Assembly (NCBI GenBank): GCA_026874595.1
Contig: CM049313.1
Coordinates: 38,840,659 to 38,904,658, forward strand
Direction of reading: 5' to 3'
DNA length: 64,000 nucleotides
DNA from: Sipunculus nudus
Lineage: Eukaryota > Annelida > Sipuncula > Golfingiida > Sipunculidae
The notes under the pieces are model-generated. The model was not told the DNA's origin. It saw only the letters and a program-made list of their open reading frames with translations, and made no database searches. Shown in pieces: positions 47,506-60,169 of this stretch. Each line of letters begins with the position of its first letter. Positions within the stretch are counted from its first letter, which is position 1. Both the position numbers and the translations under genes were made by a program.

Positions 47506-49829
47506 TGGAATTCAGAGGGAATTTTCCCGAGCGCTACATTTGTATACTATATTATGTGTGGAAATGATCGCTTACATAAGGGTGCGATTTGAGGGGGCAT
47601 TTGAATTGCTTTTCAATTTCATAGAAGGGTTGGGAAGGGTAAACGGTCTAAATTGTAACAAAACTGGTAATAATACTAAAACTTATATTTTTCATTGGTC
47701 TGCAGATGTCACCCTCTCACCTTGAACATTCACTTCTGGGATTAAGCTGAACCCCGCCAATATGTATCAGACGCGTTAAATTAATATAAATGATGTTAAT
47801 GAGATATTTTTATCGTCGACTTGGGTTGTCTTAACGTTGATCTGGTAGTTTGGATACATATGGTAAGATTCTGAACATTGATTCGCGTAAGCTCAAGATA
47901 GCAGCTGTCGAAAAAACATTTATACATCTGTATGTTCTACTAATAGTCCTTTTTCTTGATGGTCAATATCAATACAGTGGCAGTGCCAGAATTCCATAGA
48001 GGCTGAATTTTGAATTTTTGTCCGTTATTGTTATCCTCCGCTCATAAACCGATGTTCTAGTCTATTAATCATCAGGTTTAAGTTTGTGCCCCCTTACACT
48101 CCCTACTCCCTTGTATTGGCTAAGCTGGTCACGTGTCCATCATTTCCTGACTTTTCACTCAGGTGAACCTCTAGTGTAACTGACATATGTACTTTATCAT
48201 AGTTCTTGTTTAAGGACAAATTTAATATGATTAATTTGCCTGACTTTTTTTTTTCATTTGACATTTTAAATTTACATTTAATCAGGAAGATATAAATTCA
48301 CCTGAAGATTGAAATAGGCATGAGAAGGAAATTAAGTCTTACTCACTCAAGTTGTCAACTTTTTTTTATATTGCAGAAACAAAGCCCAGAATATTATGCT
48401 TCTCCCAACAAAATGGAAGCCAGGCTAATTTAAATTAATCTGGTTTTCTCTATAACAACCTGTCATTCATCATATTTATGGTTCAGTTGATGAATGTTGT
48501 AATTGGTATCTTGTCTCTGACAAGGGGGAATTGATAGTGTGAATGTGATCCATTGGAACAGAATAACCCTGAGTTACGGATAATCAGATACATCTCAGAA
48601 CCTCACTTTCCCATCATGGAATCTGATCCCCGACAGTTTTACAGGTATTTCAATTGCCCATATGACAAACAGCCGTTGACGCGGGCTGAGCAAGAAGACT
48701 CCTCTCGAATCATTTCAAATGATAGTTTTCTAATAGAATTTACAAAGGGCGTAAGGAATTGGACAAAAAAGTTCTCTCCACTCATAAAATTCCCAGTTTA
48801 ATTGTGTTGTCATAACGCATCAAATTGCACGATTGTCTATCCAATTTTCCATTTCAATTTAAAATATCACTTGTCTTTATCATATTTCAAATTCAAAGTT
48901 ACGCGTGGGAATACTGAATGTTTTATGCCGAGGAGCAAGAATAACTGCCAATTTAGACCATGAATGAATATAAAAAGACGCAGCTCTGTGATAAACAAGG
49001 CCGGGTCCTCTGGCTTCCGGAAATCAGGACAGCAGAACAATCGTATGAGAGACTTTGATCCACCAGGGGGAGCTCCACCACGAGGAAACTCTTTGAAACG
49101 TTGTCTAATTGTTGTCACAACATTTTACTTCTTCAGACTCCGTTTGCAAATGAATGCAGTATACATGAAATATGTGTTTTACAGTGTTTTCCTATTTCAC
49201 TTCGCTTCACAGCTGTTCTTTTTTTTTCACACACAAAATCACATTTGAGTGACAGCGGACAGTCAATACGGAGAAACATGTCCATTGTCTCTCAAATTGC
49301 TTTGATGTCGAAATCACTTTCTTGAATCACTTCCCTTAATGTTGCTCTTAGATCTAGAATTAAGTAGATTAACAGTGTCTTGTATCCCTTGTTAATTTAT
49401 TATTAAAAAACCTTTTTTCTTGTTTCCCATTTTGCTCCTGGTATGCTTTGTTTGTTAGCAACTTAAAGCGAAAATACTATTTTGATGAAATTTTAACAGA
49501 TTTTTATGAAATTTTACCAGGGATAGTGGAAAATTCTATTTAAATATAGGGTTTACGTGGTCATCATCATATTTTCTCCATTCGAATGCTTCTTTTTATT
49601 ATGATTCGCTGTACAAACCGCCAATTGATAGGAATGAGGGCCGCTAGGAGATGCTGTGTTGCCGGAGCGTGGCACAATATGTTTGCACACAGCTGGGGTT
49701 TGTAAGCTCCGACTACACAATTTTCCCTTATACTTTCCTCAGAATATGGGCATAACTAAAGCATGGATAGGGATAATACGACAGTATTAGGGATTAACTT
49801 GTAAGATAAAAAAACGGTCTCCGAAACGA
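47506..49829 (+). other. Spacer, nothing firm
   Basis: AT-rich. Open frames at 48553-48801 and 48964-49248 lack recognisable domains. A short exon-like segment follows a good acceptor at 48377. No call is made. Confidence 0.5.
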
Positions 49830-49929
49830 ATTCCAGAAATACAGTTATACATGATTAACATGCATTATAATATCTTAAGCAATAATACAAGTAAACATTT
49901 TTATCGGCACATCGATCTAAATAATGAAT

Positions 49930-50620
49930 AAAAGAAATTCGGTTCACCTATCTTCTAAATGATCTATGAAACCACATTGTGTATGACATTGTGCCATACC
50001 TAATTTTTAAGGATATTGTTCCCACAGATATGAGAAAAAATAATTTTTAATGTATACATTTTCGGGGTGATTTTGCCTGTTTATTGATTTGCGTGGAGGT
50101 TACCACCGAAAACGGCCAAATATCGGATTTGAGCATGTTAGGTCCATCATTTGACCCAGGTTTTGACCAACGTGCGTGGTATGTAAATTTGATAAATACG
50201 TGACTCTCGCTTTATGAAAAGGAGGGGTTCAACCTGAAGAGATTAATGACAAAGCCTAATACAAGGTACCTATTTCCAGAAAAGGGGGAGGGGAGGTGTG
50301 GGCGGGGGCGGGTGTTAAAGGACGCAAAAATTAGTTTCGGTCCCCATGGACTGTCCTTGGGTCCGCTTCTGCTTCTAACGAGGTATGTTTGTTTTCGTTA
50401 AATTCTTCAAGAACAGCTTCGTTGCCCTAAGATGTATATTTAATTTATCTTCCATGTCTTTATCACATCAGCCTATTCTTACCTATAGGTTCTTCAAGTT
50501 AAACATACTGATGTACAAGTTTCCTGCCACGAGTACAGGGCCACAAAATAAATTTATAATTATTTGTCCATATCTTATTGAGACAGTATCATCAACTTTC
50601 AGAATAAAATAATTGAACCC
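49930..50620 (+). mobile_element. Copy 1 of a dispersed family of about 0.7-1 kb
   Basis: Shares with 56830-57860 the ordered blocks TGACATTGTGCCATACCT, a C/G-rich AAAAGGGGGAGGGGAGGTG part, CTTGGGTCCGCTTCTGCT with ACGAGGTATG, and CCTGCCACGAGTACAGG followed by GCCACAAAATAAA. This order is also found reversed at 60170-61390. There is no open frame, so it is probably a non-autonomous transposon; class unknown. Confidence 0.7.
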
Positions 50621-52489
50621 GTTTTGTAACACTGTTTTATCCGAATGCTTTTATTATACATTATCACGTAAATTAACAGGCACCATTAAAGCAGACGGGA
50701 ATATAAATCAGTGTAATTTATTTTTTAAGGATGAAAATTTTTCATCCTTATTTACAACTCGGCTTAGGTTTGTAATTAAAACCCCTTTGAGTTTTGGACC
50801 CGGGGCAAGCTCAAAAATCGCCTATTCCGCTCTGATTGTTTAGAACTCATCCTCGGGAATAAAGCTTAATGATTATTGGTGATTTTTAACCTGCTTTTAA
50901 TTTTATTCTTCGTCCAACAAATTATTATTTTCATAAACCATCCCACAAGTCGTGCAATATCTATTTATACAATCTAACAATTTATCGTAGCGCAAGTAAT
51001 GCTTCCGTCCTCGGAGCGGAGATTATCCCTGAAAAAAAAGTCTACGTGGGTGATACTACATTTGCGTCCCAGACGCCGCTGATTACAACGAAAAACTTCC
51101 ATAGATTCGAGCACCAAATCTCTATGTTCTGTTAGATGCTGGTCCGACCCGCCCGCAGAGTACACACAAAGTTGGAGCTTATTGACTTTATTAATTGCCT
51201 GTAAACCTATCAAGATTAAGACATGCTGATAAAAGAATAAATGAGCCCCATGCCAGCTTAACGCTGAGACGGCTCCCTACCGTAAATCGTCATTATCCCC
51301 AGTTCGGGAAAAGGTCTTGAGTACAATGACGTCATTAATTTGGTCAGATTGGTCGGTGAGTCTACTATCACTGGAAGGTTAACAACTATACTCTTGACTT
51401 GCCTAAAGAGTACAGCGATTTAAGTGACAATACTTGTTGATTAACAGTTCGTCTGAGTGATTTGATCAGTGTCCAGTGTCCCTTGTCTCCTGGCAGGATC
51501 AGACATGTTGATTACTGTGTTAATGGTGCCTGTTGCCTTCAGAGGCTCCGTTTGATCACCTCAACATGCAGTGTGTTTTAACTTAGTTTAACTAAATCTC
51601 GTACCCGCGTTATAATCACTGGCGCCAATAAAGCCATATTACATAAGCTCTCTGAAAGGTGGTCTCTTAAATATCCTAAATGAATAAAACGGATTGGGAC
51701 TCTTAATTAGTATGTAGGAGACAAATCATTCTGTAGAATAGAAAACAGTAGAATATAAATTCACGTTTTCATCTCGTTTAGTTTTTTGTCATCGAGCGTA
51801 TGTTTTTTTTTTTTGTTTTTGTTTTTAATTTTTCGTGTCTATTGAAAATTCTGTGCTCTTTTTATCCTGGGAGTTTTTCCCTGGATGGTTTACCACAAAT
51901 AAATGGCCCGTTCTCGTGTTTTACAACTAAGGAATTAAAAAACAAAAGCTGTGCATAACATTTGCCAAAAAGGGGGGGGATGGGGGGTAATTAAAAAAAT
52001 TGCATATGCAGAACACTTGGCTACACAAGATATTCTAATATATGACCGTATGACAAATAAAGTTGAACAAATTACCCCTGAAGAAGCATAATTCCACCTT
52101 CTTGTCACGTGATACACCAAGCACGTCTCCCGCTGTGTGATCAACCCTTGAATATTACCCACTCTACCATTCTCTTACGGGTGGGTATTATATCATCCCG
52201 ACTACATGAAGAAAAATTAAACTTTCAATGAAAATGAATCTTGTGACGACAAAACGACACAGACTTTAAAGCACCCCATTATTTATATTACATGTATATT
52301 TTTTCCTATACGTTTACATCCTGTTGGTCAAGACCGCTTCTCCTCGGATCCAAGTATATTTGGATTATCAGCGCATATAATTGTAGTGTACCCACATGTT
52401 TGTTTCTTCATTGGAGTTAATGTCATTACCAATCTCTATGAATTATCGACTGAAGGATTTTGCATTATTCGAGAAGTATACATACTAGG
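50621..52489 (+). other. Spacer, nothing firm
   Basis: AT-rich with a poly-T run (about 51804-51830). The segment 51240-51660 is repeat-free and contains a CRE-like ATGACGTCATT (about 51328-51338). No coding region is supported. Confidence 0.5.
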
Positions 52490-54540
52490 TATTGGTCTGG
52501 GTCACGGATCCCAAGGTCTCAGTCTTTGTCTGGGCAACGGTTCCTATGGTATCAGTCTTGCTCTGGGCCACCGATCCCATGGTCTTAATCTTGGTCTGGA
52601 CATGGTCATGGTCTCGGTCTTGGTCTGGGCCACGGATCCAGTGGTTTTAGATTTGGTCTGGACCAGGGAGCCCATGGTCTCGGTCTTGGTCTGGGCCACG
52701 GATCCAGTGGTTTTAGATTTGGTCTGGACCAGGGGACCCATGGTCTCGGTCTTGGTCTTGGCCACGGATCCAGTGGTTTAAGATTTGGTCTGGACCAGGG
52801 GGCCCATGGTCTCTGTCTTTGTCTGGGCCACGGATCCAGTGGTTTTAGATTTGGTCTGGACCCGGGAGCCCATGGTCTCGGTCTTGGTCTGGGCCACGGA
52901 TCTAGTGGTTTTAGATTTGGTCTGGACAGTTGAGCCCATGGTCTCTGTCTTTGTCTGGGCCTCGGATTCAGTGGTTTAAGATTTGGTCTGGACCAGGGAG
53001 CCCATGGTCTCGGTCTTGGTCTTGGCCACGGATCCAGTGGTTTAAGATTTGGTCTGGACCAGGGGCCCATGGTCTCGGTCTTGGTCTGGGCCACGGATCT
53101 AGTGGTTTTAGATTTAGTCTGGACCGTTGAGCCAATGGTCTCGGTCTTTGTCTGGGCCTCGGATTCAGTGGTTTAAGATTTGGTCTGGACTAGGGGGCTC
53201 ATGGTCTGGGTTTTGGTCTGGGCCATGGATCCAGTGGTTTAAGATTCGGTTTGGACCACGGAGCCCATGGTCTCGGTCTTGGTCTGGGCCAGGGGTCCAA
53301 TGGTTTTAGATTTCTTCTGGACCGGGGTGCCAATGGTCTCGGTCTTTGTCTGGGCCTCGGATTCAGTGGTTTTAGATTTGGTCTGGACCACGGAGCTCAT
53401 GGTCTGGGTCTTGGTCTGGGCAATCAGATCTAGTGGTTTTAGATTTGGTCTTGACCAGGGAGCCCATGGTCTCGGTCTTTGTCTGGGCCATGGATCCAGT
53501 GGTTCTTGGTTTGGTCTGGACCACGGAGCCCATGGTCTTGGTCTTGGTTTGGGCCACGGATCCAGTGGTTTAAGATTCGGTTTGGACCACGGAGCCCATG
53601 GTCTCGGTCTTGGTCTGGGCCAGGGATCCAATTGTTTTGGATTTGGTCTTGACCGGGAAGCCCATGGTATCAGTCTTTGTCTCGGGTTCGGATTCAGTGG
53701 TTTAAGATTTGGTCTGGACCAGGGGGCCCATGGTGTGGGTCTTGGTCTGGGCCATGAATCAAGTGGTTTAAGATTTGGTCTTGACCACGGAGCCCATGGT
53801 CTCGGTCTTTGTCTCGGCCACCGATCCAGTGATTCTTGATTTAGTCTGGACCACGGAGCCCATGGTCTTGGTATTGATCTAAGTCATGGATCTCATAGTC
53901 TCAGTCTTTGTCTGGGCCAGGGATCTCATAGACTCGGTCTTGGTTTTGGACATTGACCCTATGGTCTCGGTATTGGGCCACGGATTCAGTGGTTCTTCAT
54001 TTGATCTGGACCACGAAGCCAATGGTTTCGGTCTTGCTCTAGGCCATGGATCTCATAGTCTCAGTCTTGGTCCGGTCCAGGGATCCCATGGTCTCAGTCT
54101 TGGTCTGGGCCATGGATCTAATAGTCTAAGTCTTTGTTTTGGACATTGACCCTATGGTCTCGATATTGGACCACGGATCCAGTGGTTGGTTCTTGATTTG
54201 GTCTGGACAACGGAGCCCATGGCCTGGGTCTTGGTCTGGGCCATGAATCTCATAGTCTCAGTCTTGGTCTGGGCCAGGGATCCCATGATCTTAGTATTGG
54301 TTTCGGCCACCGATTCCACAATCTCAGTCTTGCTCTGGGCCACGGATCCAGTGGTTTAAGATTTGGTCTGAACCAGGGAGCCCATGGTCTCTGTCTTGGT
54401 CTTGGCCACGGATCCAGTGGTTTTAGATTTGGTCTGGACATGGGATCCCATGGTCTCTGATCTTGGCCTCGGCCACGCATCCCATGGTCTCGGTCTTGGT
54501 TTGGGGCAGGGATTCCATGGTCTCAGTCTTGGTCTCTTGG
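52490..54540. repeat. 66-bp minisatellite, open on both strands
   Basis: About 31 units. The CCCATGGTCT marker recurs at 52671, 52737, 52803, 52869, 52935 and 53001, that is every 66 bp. The unit contains GGTCTGGACCAGGGAGCCCA, TGGTCTCGGTCTTGGTCTGG, GCCACGGATCCAGTGG. As 66 is 22 codons, several frames stay open: the - strand (52606-53094) gives repeats like PWAPWSRPNLKPLDPWPRPR, and the + strand gives VSVLVWATDPVVLDLVWT. From about 53880 the units decay to about 33-bp halves. GC content is far above the surroundings. No gene context is seen. Confidence 0.93.
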
Positions 54541-54785
54541 TGATATTTTCTTTTCTTTTTGATTTCCGAAATCAATTTGAGTCTTTGATTATGTTAAGTT
54601 TGAATGTGATGTGTCGATCGCTATGTTGATGTATATGGGTTTATATAAATATAATTAACATTTTCATTACTGAAACTCTGGTCTTTAGAAAAATGTTTAA
54701 ATAATCATGCACTTATATTGTATGGAACAGTCTGAAAAAAGTAGGAAAAGGTATTGCTACGGGGTGACATAAAACTGGACCGAAC
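54541..54785 (+). other. Short spacer
   Basis: AT-rich sequence between the 66-bp array and the SINE-like segment. Confidence 0.5.
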
Positions 54786-54789
54786 TGTC

Positions 54790-55000
54790 TCGCTAGTGAA
54801 GCTTGCTTTCCTAGCGAAGCGGTTTGGACGCCGGACTTGTACGCCACCGACCTGGGTTCGAAACCGAGATCGGCCCAGGATTTTTCCCTAAACAATTTGT
54901 CTTCGTAACAAAATGGGGGCTCGCCCGGGATGGGAAGTAAGGCAAGGGCCTTTATACCGGGCACAAACGTCCTACTTACAGTGTGATTGTCATACTTTGT
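54790..55000 (+). mobile_element. tRNA-like SINE head followed by a tRNA-Pro primer-binding-like site
   Basis: TAGCGAAGCGGTTTGGACGCC (A box) and GGGTTCGAAACCG (B box, 54854-54866) are spaced as in a tRNA, but the anticodon stem does not pair well, so this is a tRNA-derived SINE and not a functional tRNA. About 50 bp on, after TAACAAAA, comes TGGGGGCTCGCCCGGGAT (54914-54931). That is one base away from the tRNA-Pro primer-binding site used by many LTR retroelements. The combination suggests either a SINE next to an LTR remnant or a compact hybrid element. Confidence 0.5.
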
Positions 55001-56572
55001 TTTCATTTTACTTTGTGCAGATTTTAGATCTGTGCAATCTCACAAGCATTGTGTAGTTTTGTGCGAAAGTCTGAGACATACTGCAGTAAATTAAGAGAAT
55101 CAGGATTTTCCCTTCATTTATTTGTCTTAGTAACAGTATATATTATCACGTGAGTAATTTTTCGCACAATTTCACTATGGATGTTTCTACAGGTTTAAAA
55201 AATTTCAAATACATTTGTATACACGCAATGTAACACATGAATCCTTCTGTATTACACATTCCCGATCACTTTATTCAGAAAATATTCTATGAATAAAATA
55301 TTACTATTGTGAAACGCTAACAGAGCGTATCTATCATATATAATTATATAATAAGTTAAGAAATATAGAGTCGTAAAAAAATGTTAGAGAAAATAAAAGT
55401 TAAAAAAAGTATTAATACCTGAAAAAGTATATAAAACGTACAAAAACAAGTCATTCGGAAAAAGTACAATACTTTTAAAATGTATATAGTGGCAATACTT
55501 CATTGAAGGATTCGATCTTTTAAATCGCATATTTTTCACCTGGTTTATTGAAAGAATATGTCATGAGTTGTAAAAAGCACAAGGATTTATCAATTGCTTC
55601 TATCAGGGAAGGGGTAACCTAAATTAGGTTCAGACTACCCCTTAAAACCATAAATATTCACGTTCGGTCTTGTTGTTGACATGGAGGGGAAACTTGAACA
55701 TTGTGCGTGTTCACGACAGCCGCATAATTTTATTTTGTCGACAACGAACGTTGAGCGATCATATGAACATAAGATGATCTACAGAGAATTGCGAGTCATT
55801 CTATGACTCCATCAAAAGATGTATAATGTAATATTCATTTACAATACTTATTGCAAATTTGTTGATTTACTTTTCTGCTGAAACACAACAAAAGATGAAA
55901 ACTGTGGCTTCACACGGGTACCACAACGCGGAAGGATGAACAAGCACTGAATGACCCTGCTGGTTATTCTGCAGTCAAAAGAGAAAAAGCCAAATAAATC
56001 ATATAATTAACAGCGCAGTGTAGCTCTGATTGTTAATAAATAACACTGCTATATCAGGTTTGTTAAGAGCAGTCTTGTAGGCGTTAAGCACGCCCTTGGG
56101 AAGAAAAAACGTGATACCTAGGTGACGCCTGGAAAGGCAAACCTGGCGCGATGAAAGTGGGACTGGCTTGATAAATAGCTCAATTAAAAGTGGTTCGTAT
56201 AGATTTCCTCATTTATAAATAATAGTTTGTGTCGGCGTGAGAACTGGCTGAGTGGCGAAGTAGCCTTATAAAATAAAGGCATTGTCCGGACGCAGGTGAG
56301 GAAAGACCCGCTACGCCGGAAGTGGAAATTACGTCGTCACGCAAGCCTTAGAAATTGTAAATTCTATAGTTAAGAAACGAAGCCACACGTGGACAATTCA
56401 TTAAAAACAAGAAATAACAGGAGTGAAATTAATACAATCACGTCATGTCCAAGCACTTGTGTATTTTTTATTTATTCCTATAAGTATTCTTAGAAGTATT
56501 TCCTTAATTCCGACTTGAGACTTTCGACACCCCTGTTTGAGTCTGTAAGCATATTGTCTGAGTGTCTGTCTA
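55001..56572 (+). other. Spacer, candidate regulatory stretch
   Basis: AT-rich up to about 55900. The segment 55900-56350 is less AT-rich and repeat-free, with homeodomain-like sites (CATATAATTAAC, TGTTAATAAATAAC). No coding signal. Confidence 0.4.
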
Positions 56573-56770
56573 GTAGGGGTGCACGATATTATCGATAAAT
56601 CGGTATATCGTGATACGGTGATTAGCAAAATGTGTACCGCGATACAGTTTTTAAATATTGATATTTTACGATATTATGTTAAGCGTGCCTAAAGCTGATT
56701 TATTATAGTTATAAACAGTGTTTCTGAGACGGTTTAGACATCTTATTTGTTTTGGGCTTAATGACAAGCT
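56573..56770. mobile_element. hAT-like transposon terminus
   Basis: TAGGGGTGCACGATATTATC followed by GATAAATCGGTATATCGTGATACGG resembles the ends of non-autonomous hAT elements, which typically begin (C/T)AGGGGTG-CACGATAT and carry CGATA palindromes. The other end was not identified. Confidence 0.4.
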
Positions 56771-56829
56771 TACCTTGTCTTCAGACGTTTACTGGGAAAT
56801 GATCAAGTAGGCCTTATCTAAAACTTATA

Positions 56830-57860
56830 AAAGGAATTCGCTCCACCTTTGTCCTCAATGTTCTCTGAAACCTAATTGCGTATGACACTGTGCCATACCT
56901 CATTTTAAAGGTTTTTGTCCCCGTAGTGACATAGGCGATATGAGAATAAATATTTTAATGTACATATAATTTTGAGTGATTTTTCTGTTTTTACTGAATT
57001 GTGCGGAGGTTAGACCCAGCACAGCCGAACTGCCTTCGTCAATGAGCAGAATGCGTGCATTTTGGTCACTCAAACACACGATTAAGGACTATTGTTCATA
57101 TGAATAACGCTTACTTTTAAGTTAGGGATCTGAGCATGTCTGGCCTTTCATTGGACCCAGGCTCTCACCCACATGCGTGGTCAGTAAAAGTGAAAAACAC
57201 GTTTCTCGCTTTATGAAATGGCGGGTTCAACCCAGGAGGATTAATAACAAAACCTAATTGAAGGTCCCAATTTCAGTAACAGGGGTGGGGGTGAGGTGAG
57301 ATGGGGTGATAGTTGGGTTTGCAGGCCTCAAAACTGGTCTGATACGACGAAAAAGGGTTGCGGCGGCTGAAAATGGGATGTGGACCCTCTGCATGGAGTC
57401 CATTGGGTCCGCTTCTGCTACTTACGAGGTATGCAGATTTCTATTTCTTTCTTCAGGAACAGTTTCCTTGCAACGTACATTTAATTAGACTTTCATGATT
57501 TCCTCACATTTACCTTTTTTGTGCGTCAAACGATAGAAACCAGTCAAATATCATCCAAAACCTGAATGCCTCTGCATCTTTACCGAATCGCAATTTAAAC
57601 ATCATCACTGATCAAGTTTTCAAGGTAAACATACCGGGGTATGAATTTCTTGCCACGAGCAGAGCGCCACAAAATAAAATGTATAAAATATTTGTACATT
57701 AATGAGACAGTATCCCACTGAAAACCTATATTTTCTTTTACCTTTAAGAATAAAAAAATGAGCCAACTTTACATATCTCAATTAAAATATATGTCCTCAA
57801 CCCCGGTGAAAAGCCCGGTATTCTATGTTTATCAGCTAGTATACCATGGATCAAATGTCC
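56830..57860 (+). mobile_element. Copy 2 of the dispersed family (+ orientation)
   Basis: Begins about GGAATTCGCTCCACC and runs through GACACTGTGCCATACCTC, AAAAGGGTTGCGGCGGCTGA, TTGGGTCCGCTTCTGCTACT, TTGCCACGAGCAGAG and a CCGGTGAAAAGCCCGGTA segment. It matches 49930-50620 in parallel and 60170-61390 in reverse. No coding region. Confidence 0.75.
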
Positions 57861-58744
57861 GTTCCAAGTAATGTGCATGGCTGCTCTATGACTTATTGGT
57901 ATACGAGAAATATTTCCGTACAACAAAAAGTGCCTTAAACGGTCATGATTATTAATCGTTCATTAAATTTTCTCCTCCCAGCTTGTACATCACGTACACC
58001 TCTCTGTGCTAAACAACACCCCATAATTCTCTAATTTCCAGATTATTAGCATAAGTAAAGCCTAAAGAAAACTTTGATTAAATTTTTTTTTTCGAGTATT
58101 CTTCACAAGTGATAACTTTACTAAGTGCATTAGTAAGTAATGTTGCCAAATTTTATGTTCAAAATAAACTAATATGCATAAACATTTATTGTGTAATGAT
58201 ATAAAACAAAGAAAGAATTAATGATAATGAAAATCATAGCTCATATAAATATGTGTGTGTGTTAACTTTGTAATGATATTCATATAATTTCCTAACTGCA
58301 GAACTGTCATTCGGGTATGCTTGATTACACTAATTAAGGTCTAAGGTACTGCCACCTACAGGGTGTTCTTGTGTTTAAACCTTAACAACATTCGGGTTAG
58401 ATCCCATAGGCCGGTTTGGGTCATGTGACATGTTTACCTTGGATAATTTGTTGAACATTCAAGTGACGATCTTGTATGTGCTGGATACAGTTACTATTAC
58501 CAAAGGAAAGATTCCTAATACAGGGTGAGTTTCATAAAGTGTTATATCCATTATAAGTCTGTTTGGAGCGAATTTACAACCAGTACCTACATTTGGGACA
58601 GTTGAATAAAATATTGCTACCACTTATTGTCTTCTCTTATATTTCTTACCGCGGCGTTATCTGTTGATGAAAGACATATTATTATTAATCAGAAATGTGT
58701 AAGTACATGTATATATTATAAATCATGAATATCACATGACAGAG
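57861..58744 (+). other. Spacer, nothing recognised
   Basis: AT-rich unique sequence. Confidence 0.5.
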
Positions 58745-58835
58745 CAGAAGTTGGTCCTCTCTGGAATCGATCCCGTGCAGCACGGCTCAGTACTTGAACA
58801 CTAATGCCATTACACCATGCAAGACGATGTGACGG
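58745..58835 (-). mobile_element. tRNA-like SINE head on the minus strand
   Basis: On the minus strand the sequence reads TGGTGTAATGGCATTAGTG (A box, very like tRNA-Gln) and, about 30 bases later, GGGATCGATTCCAG (B box). The arms do not form a convincing cloverleaf, so a tRNA-derived SINE is more likely than a tRNA gene. Confidence 0.45.
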
Positions 58836-59760
58836 TCACAGGAAAAAGGGGCCTTTTAAATCTTGGTGTGGAGTAACAACTAGCGCCCCCTAACGGCAGT
58901 TGTGAATATCATGATAATATTTATTGAGAAATTTTATTAACTACTTTAAAGATGGGGGTCATACCCCCCCCCCCTTAGAATTCCTACAACAACAAAAAAC
59001 AAACATTATTAATGTGAGGGGAGACCTCCCCCCCCCCCCCCCCCCCCATGGTCAGACCAGTATACTTTACGGTAGTTTGGACGGAGATTGTTTACCATAC
59101 CGAAATTATCTGTTTAAAAAAATCATGGCTGCCGTCTTGATTTGGATACCAACAATATGCTACTAGCGGTTTTTAATATGTGCCCTGACTGATATTACTA
59201 AATGTTACTCCATTGGCCAAATTACCAAACATAATCTAGCTAACATACCCTTAACTTCGTCTCCTTACTTATTTTCTTGCTCAAATAAGAAAATGAAACA
59301 TATGACCCAGGTTCAAAGTTAAGAAGCGATGCTCGCAGGTTTCTAACCAAACATGATATGTTGCTTTAGGGTCAAGGACTCAGGGAGAAGCCAGTTTCAT
59401 AGTCCTTCCTCTGATTGGCTGTTAGGTTTCAGGCTCATTCATCATGGAAATCCAACTTAATTCCAAGCATAAGATTTACTGCCTGGTCCCTAAAATAGTG
59501 CCATCTAGTGAATAAAACAGAAAGTGTAAGCAAAACAATGGTTCCAAGCGGGGCTAGTAGCAAATTTTCTCGTTTTCACTTATTAGAAAGGTTCACACAC
59601 CCAGGAAAGACCCACGTTTGTTTATTTAAAGCTTATTATCTGATTTATCTAAATTTCTATATCCTCGCTGGCACACCAATATTTTCAATAGAGTGCTCGT
59701 AAGCCTCACTGGGAGGCTTACTAAGTAGGCTAGGGTACATCCAGAGGTTTTGGACAGTGA
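58836..59760 (+). other. Spacer with poly-C runs
   Basis: Two poly-C tracts (about 58964-58974 and 59029-59047) inside a low-complexity stretch. Open frames at 58924-59166 and 59508-59702 are not supported as genes. Confidence 0.5.
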
Positions 59761-59796
59761 TAAGGAAGAAACCTTTTTTTGTGCTTGTAGAATCAG

Positions 59797-60126
59797 ACAC
59801 TCCCTACAATCAAGGTGTGCAAGGTTTGTGTCGGAACTAATATCATTAAATGTTATAGAGAGAAGTGCCGGCAGCGGTTTGGATTGAAATTCCTTCAGTC
59901 CGTTTCCTTACCAGGCGCAAGGTACCTCGCCTTTCGTGCTCTGAGTATGGGCAAGTATTGCTTACCTACTGAGGACCCAATATCAGTAAAATCACAAATA
60001 GCCAAATTACACACAGTTACAGCAATGTCACCAGCTGAAGAGACAGCTACAAGTGACTTAAGCAAAGAACTCTCATTGCGAACCGGAATGAGACGCGGGG
60101 GCATTCGGGTTTTCGATGATATTTGA
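59797..60126 (+). other. Open frame of unknown origin
   Basis: Behind tttttttgtgcttgtag an open frame runs to TGA at 60124-60126. It includes FLQSVSLPGARYLAFRALSM, GKYCLPTEDPISVKSQIAKL and TSDLSKELSLRTGMRRGG. The composition is protein-like, less AT-biased than the flanks, and the frame stops just before the reversed dispersed repeat. I do not recognise it; it may be an exon, a transposase fragment or chance. Confidence 0.25.
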
Positions 60127-60169
60127 CTGGATTCTATAGGTGGACGTATAAAGATTAGGTTAATGTGAG

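Noticed and set aside
48378-48430. Short terminal exon after ttttatattgcag
   Set aside because: Only 18 codons before the stop and no polyadenylation signal nearby; acceptor-like tracts are common in T-rich DNA.
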